Shown here: one piece after another, positions 7,549 to 17,367 of the stretch | Layout of the letters: each line of letters begins with the position of its first letter | Position numbering within the stretch: the first letter of the stretch is position 1 | Assembly: GCF_029233945.1 (NCBI RefSeq) | Contig: NZ_JARGOQ010000037.1 | Span: 1-35,613, forward strand | Source: Sneathiella sp. | Lineage (GTDB): Bacteria > Pseudomonadota > Alphaproteobacteria > Sneathiellales > Sneathiellaceae | DNA: 35,613 bases | Direction: 5' to 3' | Notes under the pieces: generated by a model | What the model was told of the DNA's origin: nothing | Databases searched by the model: none | What the model saw: only the letters and a program-made list of their open reading frames with translations | Made by a program: the position numbers and the translations under genes

Positions 7549-9021
7549 TTAATATCGCTCGGCGAGCAGGGTGAGTTCCTTATCGACGCCGCTCTCGTTA
7601 TCGACGAGCTCGATCGGATAGTCGCCGGTGAAGCAGGCGTCGCAATATTGCGGCTGCTTGTTATTGCGCCCCTCTTCGCCCATGGCCTTGTAAAGCCCGT
7701 CGAGGGAGATGAAATTGAGGCTGTCCGCGCCGATGAAAGCGCACATCTCATCAAGTTCATACTGCGCGGCGAGCAGCTTGGCGCGGCTCGGCGTATCAAC
7801 CCCGTAGAAGCAGCTATGGGTGGTCGGCGGGCTGGCGATGCGCATATGCACCTCGGTTGCGCCGGCCTCCCGCACCATCTGCACGATCTTGGTCGAGGTG
7901 GTGCCGCGGACGATGGAATCATCGACGAGGATGACGCGCTTGCCGTTGATCAGCGCGCGGTTGGCGTTATGTTTCAGCTTGACGCCGAGATGGCGGATCT
8001 GGTCCGTGGGCTCGATAAAGGTGCGGCCCACATAATGGTTACGGATGATGCCAAGGTCGAAGGGGATGCCCGATTCTTCCGCATAGCCGATGGCGGCGGG
8101 GGTGCCGCTGTCGGGCACGGGGATGATCAGGTCGGCCTCGACCGAGTTTTCAAGCGCGAGCTGGCGCCCGATGGCCTTTCGCACATCATAGACCGAGCGC
8201 CCCTCGACCACGCTGTCGGGGCGGGAGAAATAGATATGCTCGAAAATACAGAAGCGCTTGGGCGGGGCGGAGAAGGGGAAGTGGGAACTGATCCCGCTAT
8301 CGTCCACGACGATGACTTCGCCCGGCGATACATCGCGGATGAATTCCGCGCCGATGATATCAAGCGCGCAACTCTCCGAGGTCAGGATATAGGCGTTTTC
8401 GAGCTTGCCGAGCACCAGCGGGCGCACCCCGTGGGGATCGCGCATGCCGATCATCTTCTTGCTGGTCAGCGCGACGAGGGAATAGGCGCCGGTGATCTTC
8501 GACATCGCATCGACGAGGCAATCGACAATGCGGGTTTTCTTGCTGTTGGCGACGAGATGGATAATGACTTCGGTGTCCATGGTGGACTGGAAGATGCTGC
8601 CCTCCTGCACGAGGCGGCGATGCAGGGTGGAGGCGTTGGTGAGGTTGCCGTTATGGGCGACGGCGAGGCCGCCATTGGCGAGATCGGCAAAAATTGGCTG
8701 GACATTGCGAAGGACGGTGCCGCCCGTCGTGGCGTAGCGGTTATGGCCGAGGGCGGCGCTGCCCTTCAGGCTGTTGATCACTTCCTCGGTCGAGAAGTTG
8801 TCGCCGACCTTGCCCATGGCCTTGTGGGAATGGAAATGTTTGCCATCATGGCTGACGATCCCGGCGGCTTCCTGACCCCGGTGCTGCAGCGCATGGAGGC
8901 CGAGGGCGGCGAGGGCGGCCGCTTCCGAATGGCCATAAATTCCGAATACCCCGCATTCCTCATGCAGCTTGTCATCATCAAACGGATTGCACGAAACGCG
9001 GTCGGCGGAAATCTCTGTCAT
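7549..9021 (-). CDS. purF: Amidophosphoribosyltransferase PurF
   Basis: PurF makes phosphoribosylamine from PRPP and glutamine, the first committed step of purine synthesis. The protein has 490 residues. The glutaminase nucleophile is Cys23 ([10 protein letters not shown]), so a 22-residue propeptide must be removed. The PRPP-binding loop [13 protein letters not shown] is at 363-375. Cys258, Cys404, Cys460 and Cys463 match the four ligands of the [4Fe-4S] cluster of the B. subtilis-type enzyme, which implies oxygen-sensitive stability. The start overlaps the cvpA stop by one base (TAATG), so translation is probably coupled. Confidence 0.97.
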   Translation of the reverse strand: MTEISADRVSCNPFDDDKLHEECGVFGIYGHSEAAALAALGLHALQHRGQEAAGIVSHDGKHFHSHKAMGKVGDNFSTEEVINSLKGSAALGHNRYATTGGTVLRNVQPIFADLANGGLAVAHNGNLTNASTLHRRLVQEGSIFQSTMDTEVIIHLVANSKKTRIVDCLVDAMSKITGAYSLVALTSKKMIGMRDPHGVRPLVLGKLENAYILTSESCALDIIGAEFIRDVSPGEVIVVDDSGISSHFPFSAPPKRFCIFEHIYFSRPDSVVEGRSVYDVRKAIGRQLALENSVEADLIIPVPDSGTPAAIGYAEESGIPFDLGIIRNHYVGRTFIEPTDQIRHLGVKLKHNANRALINGKRVILVDDSIVRGTTSTKIVQMVREAGATEVHMRIASPPTTHSCFYGVDTPSRAKLLAAQYELDEMCAFIGADSLNFISLDGLYKAMGEEGRNNKQPQYCDACFTGDYPIELVDNESGVDKELTLLAERY

Positions 9022-9713
9022 TAGGGTTTTTCCTGTGAGCTCTTGGTTAGGTTTTCCATCTGCTGTCTGGCCTTGTCATCATAGCCCTTGTCGAGGAGGT
9101 TTTTGGCCCCTTCGGCACCGTCTTTCAGCCCGTCCTTCACGCTGTCGGGCAGCTCGTCATATTTCTCTTTCAGGCGATCCATGGTGTCTTTGTCGCTTTC
9201 CTTCGAAATATTCAGGTTCTCCTGCATATCCGGTGGCAGCAGCCGGGCAATAAACTCGCCGCTGGCTTCGATAATCGGCAGCATCTTCGCCTGCAATACC
9301 CAGTCCGGCCGGTCTTTCTCCGGGATGAACTGGACGAAAATCAGCCAGGCGATCCCGAGCAGGATGGCACCGCGCGCGATGCCGAAGAAAATACCGAGGG
9401 AGCGATCCAGCGCGCCCAGGCTCGATGCCTTGACCTTTTCCGATATTGCATGGCTGATATAGGACAAAATGACGAGAGAGAGAATAAAAATCACCGCCCC
9501 GGTCAAAATATCTGCGATCAGCAGGTTCAGAATGAACTCCCGCGCGATCGGCTGGAGCAACGGAAACAGGTAAAGACTGAGGAAAACCGCGCCGACCCAG
9601 CCCGCGACCGAGAGGGTTTCCTTCACGAACCCCCGGACGAAGCCGAAGATCGCCGAAATCAGCAGGATCACCAGTATAACGGCGTCGGCGCCTTGGATGG
9701 GCATGTTTTCCAT
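9021..9713 (-). CDS. cvpA: CvpA family inner-membrane protein
   Basis: A 230-residue CvpA/colicin V production-type protein. It has four hydrophobic helices in the first 140 residues (starting ADAVILVILLISAIFGFVRG) and then a charged, helical cytoplasmic or periplasmic tail rich in Asp and Lys. In E. coli cvpA lies directly upstream of purF, and the same pairing is kept here with a one-base stop/start overlap. The molecular role is poorly defined; in enterobacteria it is linked to envelope homeostasis. The start is ATG 9713, 8 nt after the radA stop. Confidence 0.9.
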   Translation of the reverse strand: MENMPIQGADAVILVILLISAIFGFVRGFVKETLSVAGWVGAVFLSLYLFPLLQPIAREFILNLLIADILTGAVIFILSLVILSYISHAISEKVKASSLGALDRSLGIFFGIARGAILLGIAWLIFVQFIPEKDRPDWVLQAKMLPIIEASGEFIARLLPPDMQENLNISKESDKDTMDRLKEKYDELPDSVKDGLKDGAEGAKNLLDKGYDDKARQQMENLTKSSQEKP

Positions 9714-9721
9714 GGATACTC

Positions 9722-11104
9722 CTATACTGCCCGGGTCATCGGCTTGGTCTCCGAGAAGAGCGAGACGATTTCCCGTAAATGCGCAATTTCAATAATCTTC
9801 ATCGGCCCGCTTTTGACCTTGCTGCCCGCCGGGATGATGGCGGTGGTAAAGCCGAGTTTCGCCGCCTCCTTCAACCGGGCGTCGGTCTGGCCGACGGGGC
9901 GCACCTCACCGGAAAGACCAATCTCCCCAAAGAAAAGACTGCCCGGCGGCACCGGAATATCCGAGACGGAGGAGACAAGCGCCGCCGCCACGGCGAGGTC
10001 CGCCGCCGGTTCCTGCACCCGAAGCCCGCCCGCGACATTCAAATACACCTCGCTGCCCGAAAAGGAAAGGTCGCAGCGCGTATCCAGCACGGCGAGGATC
10101 ATGGCGAGGCGGGCATTATCCCACCCGACGACAGCGCGGCGCGGGGTGGCCTGCGCCGTGGCGGCGACCAGCCCCTGAATTTCAACCAGCAAGGGTCGTG
10201 TCCCCTCCATTCCGGCAAAGACCGAGGCGCCGCTGATTGTCTTGTCGGGGCTGCTGATAAAGAGGGAGGAGGGGTTGGCGACCTCTTTCAGGCCGGCGTC
10301 CGACATCTCGAATACGCCGATTTCATCCGTCGCGCCGAAGCGATTCTTGACCGCGCGTAAAATCCGGAACTGATGGCCGCGATCCCCTTCGAAATAAAGC
10401 ACGGTATCGACCATATGCTCCAGCACGCGGGGACCGGCGATCTGCCCGTCCTTGGTGACATGGCCGACCAGAATAACGCTGGTGCCGGTTTTGCGGGCGA
10501 GGCGGATCAGCTCCTGAGCGGAGGCGCGGACCTGCGCGACCGTGCCCGGCGCACTCGGCAGGTTATCGGCAAAGACGGTCTGGATCGAATCGATGACCAG
10601 AAGTTTCGGCGCGGGGCTTGTCTTTTCCACGCTGGTGATGATATCGCGGATTGAGTTGGCGGAGGCAAGCTGCACCGGCGCATCGGCCAGGCCGAGCCGT
10701 TGCGCCCGCATGGAGATTTGCTGCGTTGCCTCCTCCCCGGAGATGTAAATACAAGGCGCGCCCGCCATCGCCATTTTCGCGACCGCCTGAAGCAGCAGCG
10801 TCGATTTGCCGATGCCGGGATCGCCGCCGATCAGGATGGAGGAACCCGGCACGAAGCCACCGCCCAAGACGCGGTCCAGCTCGCCGATATGGCTGATCGT
10901 GCGTTTATAGTCGGAGATATCGGCATTGAGCGCCGTAAAGGTGAGGTTGCGCCCCTTGCCGGTGGTGAGGCCGCTCGGCACGGCCACATCGGCGGTGCTT
11001 TGAAGAAGCGAGTTCCACTCCCCGCAGGAATCGCAGCGCCCCTGCCACTTCCGATAGGTTTCGCCGCAGTTCTGGCAGGTGAATTGTTCGCTGGGTCGCG
11101 CCAT
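9722..11104 (-). CDS. radA: DNA repair/recombination protein RadA
   Basis: A 460-residue protein with the three RadA parts. An N-terminal zinc finger uses C10, C13, C24 and C27 (CQNCGETYRKWQGRCDSCGEW spans it). The RecA-like ATPase has Walker A GGDPGIGKST at 93-102 and the RadA-specific KNRFG at 253-257. A Lon-protease-like C-terminal domain follows. RadA is a DnaB-type helicase that aids branch migration during recombination. GGAA lies shortly before ATG 11104. It is separated from mlaF by 71 nt, the largest gap in this eight-gene run, so an internal promoter is possible, but I saw no good hexamers. Confidence 0.96.
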   Translation of the reverse strand: MARPSEQFTCQNCGETYRKWQGRCDSCGEWNSLLQSTADVAVPSGLTTGKGRNLTFTALNADISDYKRTISHIGELDRVLGGGFVPGSSILIGGDPGIGKSTLLLQAVAKMAMAGAPCIYISGEEATQQISMRAQRLGLADAPVQLASANSIRDIITSVEKTSPAPKLLVIDSIQTVFADNLPSAPGTVAQVRASAQELIRLARKTGTSVILVGHVTKDGQIAGPRVLEHMVDTVLYFEGDRGHQFRILRAVKNRFGATDEIGVFEMSDAGLKEVANPSSLFISSPDKTISGASVFAGMEGTRPLLVEIQGLVAATAQATPRRAVVGWDNARLAMILAVLDTRCDLSFSGSEVYLNVAGGLRVQEPAADLAVAAALVSSVSDIPVPPGSLFFGEIGLSGEVRPVGQTDARLKEAAKLGFTTAIIPAGSKVKSGPMKIIEIAHLREIVSLFSETKPMTRAV

Positions 11105-11175
11105 TCAGCTTTCCGTTTTAATCTGTTTCGGTCGCCGCCGTAAAAGTCTCAAACATGGGCGGATTGCCCAAAAAT

Positions 11176-11952
11176 TCAGGGTTTCAAAATATCCAGCTTG
11201 ATCGGGCCATCCACATCGCCATGGACAAATTGCTCCACATAAGGGTCGCCGCAGGTATCAATGTCCGCCGCCGGGCCCGCCCAAACCACATTCCCCTTAT
11301 AAAGGAGCGCGATACGGTCTGCAATTTTTTGCGCACTCTCCATATCGTGGGAAATGGTGAGCGTTGTCGCGCCGAGGTCCTGCGTGCAGTCGCGGATCAG
11401 GTTGTCGATCACATCGCCCATGATCGGATCGAGGCCGGTCGTCGGCTCATCGAAGAAGATAATCTCCGGCTCCGCCGCGATGGCGCGGGCGAGGCCGACG
11501 CGCTTTTGCATGCCGACGGACAGCTCCGCCGGGGTCTTGTCCGCAAGGTCGGGGCCGAGGCCCACAAGGGCGAGTTTCTTGATCGCGATATCCTTTGCCT
11601 CTTTACGCTTCATGCCATGGGCCTGGATCAGGCCGAAGGCGACATTCTCCCATACCGTCAGGCTGTCGAACAGGGCGGCATATTGAAACAGCATCCCGGT
11701 CTTGAGCAAGATCTGTTCGCGCTTGTGGCTGCTGGCGTTGGTGATATCCTCCCCGTCGATAAGGATCTCCCCGCTTTCAGGTTTCAGGAGGCCGAGGATG
11801 CATTTCAGCATGACCGATTTCCCGGTGCCGGAGCCGCCGATGACGACCAGCGATTCCCCCTCGGCAATGGACAGGTTGAGGTTATCGAGAATGACCTTCT
11901 TGCCGAAGGCCTTGCAGACGTTGCGAAGCTCGATTTTCGGTGTCTCGGCCAT
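11176..11952 (-). CDS. mlaF: Phospholipid-transport ABC ATPase MlaF-like
   Basis: An ABC ATPase of 258 residues: Walker A GGSGTGKS at 39-46, signature LSVGM at 144-148 (the LSxGM form typical of the MlaF/Ttg2A group), Walker B IIFFDEP at 164-170. With the permease just upstream it would drive lipid transport between the inner and outer membranes to keep outer-membrane asymmetry. The gap to mlaE is 5 nt. No MlaD, MlaC or MlaB gene is in the window, so those partners must be elsewhere or absent. Confidence 0.92.
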   Translation of the reverse strand: MAETPKIELRNVCKAFGKKVILDNLNLSIAEGESLVVIGGSGTGKSVMLKCILGLLKPESGEILIDGEDITNASSHKREQILLKTGMLFQYAALFDSLTVWENVAFGLIQAHGMKRKEAKDIAIKKLALVGLGPDLADKTPAELSVGMQKRVGLARAIAAEPEIIFFDEPTTGLDPIMGDVIDNLIRDCTQDLGATTLTISHDMESAQKIADRIALLYKGNVVWAGPAADIDTCGDPYVEQFVHGDVDGPIKLDILKP

Positions 11953-11957
11953 GACCC

Positions 11958-12734
11958 TTAATCGATCAGCAGGACGGTGAGGAAATAGTCACTGATCAGG
12001 ATCAGCACGAAGGAGGAGACCACCGCGTTCGTCGTTGCCTTGCCGACCCCTTGCGCGCCGCCGGTCGAGTTGAACCCGTGATAGCAGCCCATCAATGTGA
12101 CGATAAAGCCGAACACGCTCGCCTTGATCAGGCCTGACACCACGTCGCGGATTTCAAGAAATTCGAAGGTATTGTTGAGATAGTTGCTGGCATTGAAGCC
12201 GAGCTTCTCCGTCGCCACCAGAAAACCGCCCGAGACGCCGATGATATCGCCGATCAGCACGAGGAAGGGGAGGGTGACCAGACCCGCAATCAGGCGCGGG
12301 GCGACAAGATACTTAAACGGGTTGGTGGAGAGGGTGACGAGGGCGTCAATCTGCTCGGTGACGCGCATGGTGCCGATCTCGGCGGCGATGGCCGCGCCGA
12401 CCCGGCCCGCGATCATCAGGCCGGAGAGGACCGGGGCCAGTTCGCGGGTGAGGCCGATGACAACGATGGTCGCGACCGCGCTCTCCGCGTTGAAGCGCGA
12501 GGAGCCGACATAAATCTGCAGCGCCAGCACCATCCCGGTAAACAGCGCCGTCATCCCGACCACGGGGAGCGAGTAATAGCCGATATCCATCATCTGCTTG
12601 CCGAGCAGGCGAAGATAATAGGGCGGCACGATGCAATGGCGCAGGCTATGGGCGGTGAAGATGGCAATCCGGCCGACCGCGGCCATGAAGGACAAAAAGA
12701 CCCGTCCGATTGTGGCTAGAAAATTCTTTTCCAT
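11958..12734 (-). CDS. mlaE: MlaE-family ABC permease
   Basis: A 258-residue MlaE/YrbE permease. Five to six hydrophobic helices can be traced. The family core RELAPVLSGLMIAGRVGAA and the following EIGTMRVTEQIDAL are well conserved. It sits in the inner membrane and pairs with the ATPase encoded immediately downstream. The start is only 3 nt after the alr stop, so translation is likely coupled to alr. Confidence 0.93.
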   Translation of the reverse strand: MEKNFLATIGRVFLSFMAAVGRIAIFTAHSLRHCIVPPYYLRLLGKQMMDIGYYSLPVVGMTALFTGMVLALQIYVGSSRFNAESAVATIVVIGLTRELAPVLSGLMIAGRVGAAIAAEIGTMRVTEQIDALVTLSTNPFKYLVAPRLIAGLVTLPFLVLIGDIIGVSGGFLVATEKLGFNASNYLNNTFEFLEIRDVVSGLIKASVFGFIVTLMGCYHGFNSTGGAQGVGKATTNAVVSSFVLILISDYFLTVLLID

Positions 12735-12737
12735 CCC

Positions 12738-13850
12738 CTAGACCGCCGCGTCCAGATATTCACGGTAATAGCGGTTGCCGAGGGAGGTCAGGATTTCATA
12801 CGGGATCGTCTCCGCATGGGCGGCCACTTCATCAAGCGGCACCGCGCCGCCGATCAGATCGACAAAGGCACCAGGCTGGCAGTCTTCCGCCGGAACCTTG
12901 CTGACATCGATGGTGATTATATCCATGGAAACGCGCCCTACTACTGGAACCTTGATCGTCTTAACCGCACATTCAGCCTTATTACCCAGGGCGCGGAAAT
13001 AGCCGTCTGCGTAGCCCACAGAAACGGTCGCAATCCGGCTTGATCCTTCAGTTCGGAATGTCGCACCATAGCCAACGGGAATTTCGCTGTCAACGTCCTG
13101 AACCTGCAGGATACGCCCGCGTAACCGCACCACTTCGCGCATCGGATTGGCCGTACTCGCGCGGGGGTTGCCGCCAAAAAGCGCGATGCCGGGGCGGACC
13201 ATATCGAAATGAAACTCGGCGCCCAGAAATATCCCGGCGGAATTGGCGAAGGAGACGGGCGTCTCACGCAAGGCTTCGGGCAGGATGGAGCGGAAAAAAT
13301 GAAGTTTTTCAAGCTGTTCGCGGTTCATCGGATTATCGGGCATATCAGCGCAGGCCAAATGGCTCATCACGAAATCGATCTTGATGTTTTCCAGTAGCTC
13401 CGGCGTTGCCGCCAGCTCCCGTATTTCCGCCTCCAGCAGGCCAAGGCGGGTTATCCCCGTATCGAGATGGAGAAGCGCGTGAAGCGGCCCATGGTCTGTC
13501 GCATACGCCGCCCATTGCCGGATGTCATGGAGGGAGTTGAGGACCGGCACCAGATTATGCGCGACATAGACCTCCTCGGTCTCGGGCAGGATCCCGCCCA
13601 GAATATGGATGGCCGCGTCGGGGAGAAGGGCACGGAGCGTGACGCCTTCGCCGGGCAGCGCGACGAAGAAGCGGCGGCATCCCGCCTCATAAAGGGCCGG
13701 GCCGACCCGCTCGATCCCGAGGCCGTAGGCATTCGCCTTGACCGACGCCGCACATTCGGCGGGCGCGGCCTGATCCCTCAGCAGGCGGTAATTCTCTTTC
13801 AGGGCCGCAAGGTCGATCGTCAGATGCGCGCCGGCCAGTTTCGGATCCAT
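12738..13850 (-). CDS. alr: Alanine racemase
   Basis: A PLP-dependent racemase making D-alanine for peptidoglycan. The cofactor lysine is Lys38 in SVKANAYGLG. The second catalytic base is Tyr261 in PVGYGATF. GYADGYFRAL (279-288) is also conserved. At 370 residues it is full length, with an N-terminal TIM barrel and a C-terminal beta domain. It lies 16 nt downstream of dnaB. The dnaB-alr pair recurs in several alphaproteobacteria and in enterobacteria. Confidence 0.96.
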   Translation of the reverse strand: MDPKLAGAHLTIDLAALKENYRLLRDQAAPAECAASVKANAYGLGIERVGPALYEAGCRRFFVALPGEGVTLRALLPDAAIHILGGILPETEEVYVAHNLVPVLNSLHDIRQWAAYATDHGPLHALLHLDTGITRLGLLEAEIRELAATPELLENIKIDFVMSHLACADMPDNPMNREQLEKLHFFRSILPEALRETPVSFANSAGIFLGAEFHFDMVRPGIALFGGNPRASTANPMREVVRLRGRILQVQDVDSEIPVGYGATFRTEGSSRIATVSVGYADGYFRALGNKAECAVKTIKVPVVGRVSMDIITIDVSKVPAEDCQPGAFVDLIGGAVPLDEVAAHAETIPYEILTSLGNRYYREYLDAAV

Positions 13851-13866
13851 CTACTATCGTCTCCGC

Positions 13867-15345
13867 TCAATGATGGTCCGGCAGATATTCGTCGGAGATA
13901 TAATCGCCAAAGCGCGTGAATTCGGGCTTGAAATGCAGCTTGATAATGCCGATCGGGCCATGCCGCTGCTTGCCGATGATGACTTCCGCGAGGTTATGCA
14001 GGCGCGACATGCGCTCCTGCCAGTCGGCATGCTCGGGCGTGCCCTCCGACGGTGCCTTGCGTTCCTCGTAATAGCCTTCGCGATAGACGAACATGACCAC
14101 GTCGGAGTCCTGCTCGATCGAGCCGGATTCGCGAAGGTCAGAAAGCTGCGGGCGCTTGTCATCGCGGTTCTCGACCTGTCTCGACAACTGCGACAGCGCG
14201 ATCACGGGGATATCGAGCTCTTTCGCGATGGCTTTGAGGCCCTGCGTCACCTCGGATATTTCCTGGACGCGATTATCCTGACGCCGGCCGGAGCCCTTCA
14301 TCAACTGCAGATAGTCAACCACGACAAGGCCGAGGCCATGGCTGCGTTTGAGCCGCCGCGCGCGCGTCCGCAGCGCCGCGATGGAAAGCGCGGGCGTATC
14401 ATCGATATAAAGCGGCAGTTCGGAGAGCCGCGCCGTTTCCGGCACCAGCTTGTTGGCAAACTCGTCATCGCTGAGGTCGCCGCGGCGGAGTTTTTCCGAG
14501 CTGATCTCGGTCGCCTCCGCGAGGATACGGCCAACCAGCTGTTCCGCCGACATTTCGAGGGAGAAGAAGCCGACAACCGCGCCCTCCTTGCCGCCCGTCG
14601 CATGATAGGCCTTCGCCGCGTTATAGGCGATATTGGTGGCGAGCGAGGTTTTCCCCATGGAGGGACGCCCGGCAAGGATGAGAAGGTCGGATTTATGCAA
14701 CCCGCCGAGCTTGCCGTCCATGTCTTTCAGGCCCGTTGTCACGCCGACCAGATTGCCATCGCGCTGGAACGCCTCCTCAATGGATTTGAGCGCCTCATCC
14801 ACGGCAACGCGGACCGGCATCAGCGCGCCTTCATGCGCCCCGTTCTCGGCGAGGGAGAAGAGTTTCTGCTCCGCATTCTCGATTTGCGACTGGGAGGTTT
14901 CCTCCAGGTCCGAATCATAGGCGGTGTTGACAATGTCTTCGCCCAGCAGGATCAGTTCGCGCCGCATGGCAAGGTCATAGATCAGCCGGCCGTAATTTTC
15001 CGCATTGATGATGGTGGTGGCGGAGGCGGCGAGGCGGGCCAGATATTGCGAGCCACCGATATCGGCAAGGCCCTCGTCGCGGTCGAAATAGGATTTGAGC
15101 GTGACCGGATCGGCGATTTCCCCGCGCTCGATCAGCAAGGTGGCGGCGTCGTAAATGCGCTGATGCACATCCTCGGCGAAATGTTCCGGCTTCAGGAAGC
15201 CCGAGACCTTCGCTGCCGCATCGTTATTGACGAGAATCGCGCCGAGCAGATCCTGCTCTGCCTCTATATTATGCGGGGCCGTGCGATAGGCGGGGCCATT
15301 GCTATCCTCGTCCAGACGGCCGTCATTAAGCGATACGGTTTCCAT
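13867..15345 (-). CDS. dnaB: Replicative DNA helicase DnaB
   Basis: The hexameric fork helicase, 492 residues. The N-terminal helical domain starts at about residue 22 (PHNIEAEQDLLGAIL). The RecA-like motor has Walker A GRPSMGKT at 226-233 and the DnaB motif VVDYLQLM further on. There is no intein. ATG 15345 has no clear Shine-Dalgarno. It is the first gene of the minus-strand run. Its upstream region carries a DnaA-box palindrome 54-78 bp before the start, suggesting a link to replication initiation control. Confidence 0.97.
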   Translation of the reverse strand: METVSLNDGRLDEDSNGPAYRTAPHNIEAEQDLLGAILVNNDAAAKVSGFLKPEHFAEDVHQRIYDAATLLIERGEIADPVTLKSYFDRDEGLADIGGSQYLARLAASATTIINAENYGRLIYDLAMRRELILLGEDIVNTAYDSDLEETSQSQIENAEQKLFSLAENGAHEGALMPVRVAVDEALKSIEEAFQRDGNLVGVTTGLKDMDGKLGGLHKSDLLILAGRPSMGKTSLATNIAYNAAKAYHATGGKEGAVVGFFSLEMSAEQLVGRILAEATEISSEKLRRGDLSDDEFANKLVPETARLSELPLYIDDTPALSIAALRTRARRLKRSHGLGLVVVDYLQLMKGSGRRQDNRVQEISEVTQGLKAIAKELDIPVIALSQLSRQVENRDDKRPQLSDLRESGSIEQDSDVVMFVYREGYYEERKAPSEGTPEHADWQERMSRLHNLAEVIIGKQRHGPIGIIKLHFKPEFTRFGDYISDEYLPDHH

Positions 15346-15398
15346 GGAGGAATACTAACATACTTTCGAATGCACGCGGAAAGATCGTTTTTAAAAAA

Positions 15399-15423
15399 GC
15401 TGTGGATAAGGGTTATCCCCAGC
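15399..15423. promoter_or_regulatory. DnaA-box palindrome upstream of dnaB
   Basis: TGTGGATAA (15401-15409) is the reverse complement of the strong DnaA box TTATCCACA. TTATCCCCA (15413-15421) matches the box at eight of nine positions in the opposite orientation, 3 bp away. Together they form a 25-bp palindrome, GCTG-T-GGATAA-ggg-TTATCC-C-CAGC, with one mismatched pair. It lies between the rplI terminator and the dnaB start, where it could act in dnaB regulation. Confidence 0.6.
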
Positions 15424-15440
15424 CTGTGAACTTCGGGGAT

Positions 15441-15472
15441 AAAAAAACGGCGCCGCAAAGGGCACCGTTTTT
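15441..15472 (-). terminator. Intrinsic terminator of the rpsF-rplI operon
   Basis: Read on the minus strand, ACGGTGCC and GGCGCCGT form an 8-bp stem (one G-U pair) around a 6-nt loop, followed by seven T residues (15447-15441). It begins about 27 nt after the rplI stop. It should isolate this operon from dnaB downstream. Confidence 0.85.
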
Positions 15473-15498
15473 GTTGTGTCGTAAAAAGGGGAGGCGGC

Positions 15499-16131
15499 TT
15501 ACGCGTCGTCCTTGGTTTCTTCCGTCTCGGCATCAACATCAACACCGGCGGCAACCTGCTCAAGTTCCTCGACATCCACATCGGCGGTGGATTCAAAAAC
15601 ATTGACGACGGCTTCGTCGCGGCCATCGAGCTTGGCTTCGGCGGCTTCCTCAACAGATTCGCCGCGTGCCTGAATTTCCGCTTCCTCGTTCGAGCGGGCA
15701 ATGTTGACCGTGACCGAGACAGCGACTTCCGGATGCAAACGCACCTTGATGTCATGCAGGCCGAGTGTTTTCAGGACCTTGTCCAGCTCGATCTGCTTGC
15801 GGCTCACGGTGAAGCCGGCCTCGGTAACCGCTTTCGCGATATCCTGCGTGCTGACAGAGCCGTAAAGCTGCTGGGATTCGGAGGCCGCGCGGATCAGGAC
15901 AACGGCTTCGCCGTCGAGCTTCTCGCCGACTTTTTCCGCTTCCTCGCGGCGTTTCAGGTTATCCGCTTCGAGCTGGGCCCGCTGGGCTTCGAAAACCGAG
16001 AGGTTTTCCTTGCTCGCCCGGAGCGCCTTGTTCTGCGGCAACAGGTAATTGCGGGCATAACCGTTCTTGACCGAAACGACGTCCCCCATTTGACCGAGTT
16101 TCTCAATTCTTTCCAGTAATACTACTTCCAT
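15499..16131 (-). CDS. rplI: Large-subunit ribosomal protein bL9 with long acidic tail
   Basis: The start is ATG 16131 ([20 protein letters not shown]), overlapping the upstream stop as TGATG; the frame extends further upstream but only through the overlapping gene. Residues 1-148 are the complete L9 with N-domain (GYARNYLLP), connecting helix and C-domain ([18 protein letters not shown]). Residues 149-210 are an added tail very rich in Glu, Asp, Ala and Val. Typical L9 is about 150 residues, so the tail is an extension of about 60. It binds 23S rRNA at the base of the L1 stalk. The terminator at 15441-15472 follows it. Confidence 0.95.
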   Translation of the reverse strand: MEVVLLERIEKLGQMGDVVSVKNGYARNYLLPQNKALRASKENLSVFEAQRAQLEADNLKRREEAEKVGEKLDGEAVVLIRAASESQQLYGSVSTQDIAKAVTEAGFTVSRKQIELDKVLKTLGLHDIKVRLHPEVAVSVTVNIARSNEEAEIQARGESVEEAAEAKLDGRDEAVVNVFESTADVDVEELEQVAAGVDVDAETEETKDDA

Positions 16132-17084
16132 CAGTCTTCCTCCTGGCGGGGGGCGGGCGCAAAGCGACGCCGGAACCCGACCCAATTTTCCATCAGCCCC
16201 AATATCGCGATTATCAGGACCAGCCATAACATCATAACCGTCGCCACATAGATCGCGCCCAGAATAAACGGGCGTCCGTTCCATCTATGTGACACCACAT
16301 GGATAACCGCCATTCCCTGCAGGAAGAACAGTATCTCCAGCGTGATCACCACGGCCCCCAGCAGCGGGACGGTCGCATCCAAAAGGACGCTTATGACCGT
16401 CGCTCCGATAAAGGCCAGCGCGAGCCAGTTCGGCAGCGCCATCTTCGTCAGTTCCGGTGTCGGCCGGAGATTCCTGCTGAAGCGGACCAGCAGCCCTTGG
16501 GCCAAACAGCCGCTCAACAGGATAAACAGTCCCCACATCGGGCCCAGAAACTGCGGCAACATCGCCACAAATTCCACGCCGGTCAGTGCCGGGGCGACAC
16601 CCTGTATTTCCATCATCTGCACCAGCATCTGATCGAACCCGTCGATCAGCGCCTGCCGCAGCGCATCGTCCCATTGCAGCAGGCCCATGGCCAGCAGCGT
16701 CAGTCCGATTGAGATACCCGCCCACCACATCAACAGACGGTCGGCGGGGTACCAGTATCTTACGCCGTCACTCTCCTGCCAGAGCAGCGCCTGCCGAACC
16801 AGCAGGATTACCGGAAGGCCGGAAACCACCGCATAGGCGAGCGCGAAGTCCATGTTGATCGCAAAGGCGGCGACCACCACACTGGTGAGGGCGGAGATAA
16901 CGGCGCTTCTCACGCCAAACCCCAGCCCGGACACAAACAGCGGGACCAGTGACAATATCCAGAAGATCAGGGTCTGCAGTGCCGTCCCTAACGTGGTGCC
17001 GCCCGCATTTCCAACGATGGAAAGCATGACGAGCGCCGTGTTCAGAACACCGAGCGCAACGGCAACTACCAGTTCCTTGACCAT
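16131..17084 (-). CDS. DUF2232-type polytopic membrane protein
   Basis: A 317-residue inner-membrane protein with about eight hydrophobic segments, starting with [20 protein letters not shown]. The last helix ends near [18 protein letters not shown]. It matches the DUF2232 pattern by length, topology and position between rpsR and rplI, where alphaproteobacteria often have such a gene. The function is not established; homologues look like ECF-transporter S components or YybS-like proteins. Its stop overlaps the rplI start by one base. Confidence 0.8.
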   Translation of the reverse strand: MVKELVVAVALGVLNTALVMLSIVGNAGGTTLGTALQTLIFWILSLVPLFVSGLGFGVRSAVISALTSVVVAAFAINMDFALAYAVVSGLPVILLVRQALLWQESDGVRYWYPADRLLMWWAGISIGLTLLAMGLLQWDDALRQALIDGFDQMLVQMMEIQGVAPALTGVEFVAMLPQFLGPMWGLFILLSGCLAQGLLVRFSRNLRPTPELTKMALPNWLALAFIGATVISVLLDATVPLLGAVVITLEILFFLQGMAVIHVVSHRWNGRPFILGAIYVATVMMLWLVLIIAILGLMENWVGFRRRFAPAPRQEED

Positions 17085-17130
17085 TGTCTATTTACTCCAG
17101 GGCCGGTAAAGCGCACCGCCCCCGGACTTT

Positions 17131-17367
17131 CTATTTTACCAGAAACGGCAATAGCGCAAGGTTTCTTGCCCGCTTGATGGCCGTTGCCAGTTCGCGCTGT
17201 TTCTTGGCGGAAACGGCGGTGATCCGGCTTGGCATGATTTTCCCGCGCTCGGATACATAGCGCTGCAGAAGCTTGACATCTTTATAGTCGATCTTCGGCG
17301 CGCCGTCTCCCGTGAACGGGCAGGTTTTGCGGCGGCGGAAAAACGGGCGGCGTTGTGCGTCAGCCAT
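17131..17367 (-). CDS. rpsR: Small-subunit ribosomal protein bS18
   Basis: A complete 78-residue bS18: [15 protein letters not shown] at the N-terminus, [19 protein letters not shown], then [20 protein letters not shown]. It pairs with S6 on the 30S platform. The start overlaps the rpsF stop by one base (TAATG), keeping S6 and S18 translation coupled. A short gap of 46 nt separates it from the DUF2232 gene, with no terminator. Confidence 0.97.
   Translation of the reverse strand: MADAQRRPFFRRRKTCPFTGDGAPKIDYKDVKLLQRYVSERGKIMPSRITAVSAKKQRELATAIKRARNLALLPFLVK

Noticed and set aside
13870-15429. 519-codon open frame on the plus strand opposite dnaB
   Set aside because: Antisense shadow of dnaB, with no ribosome-binding site and no recognisable domain.
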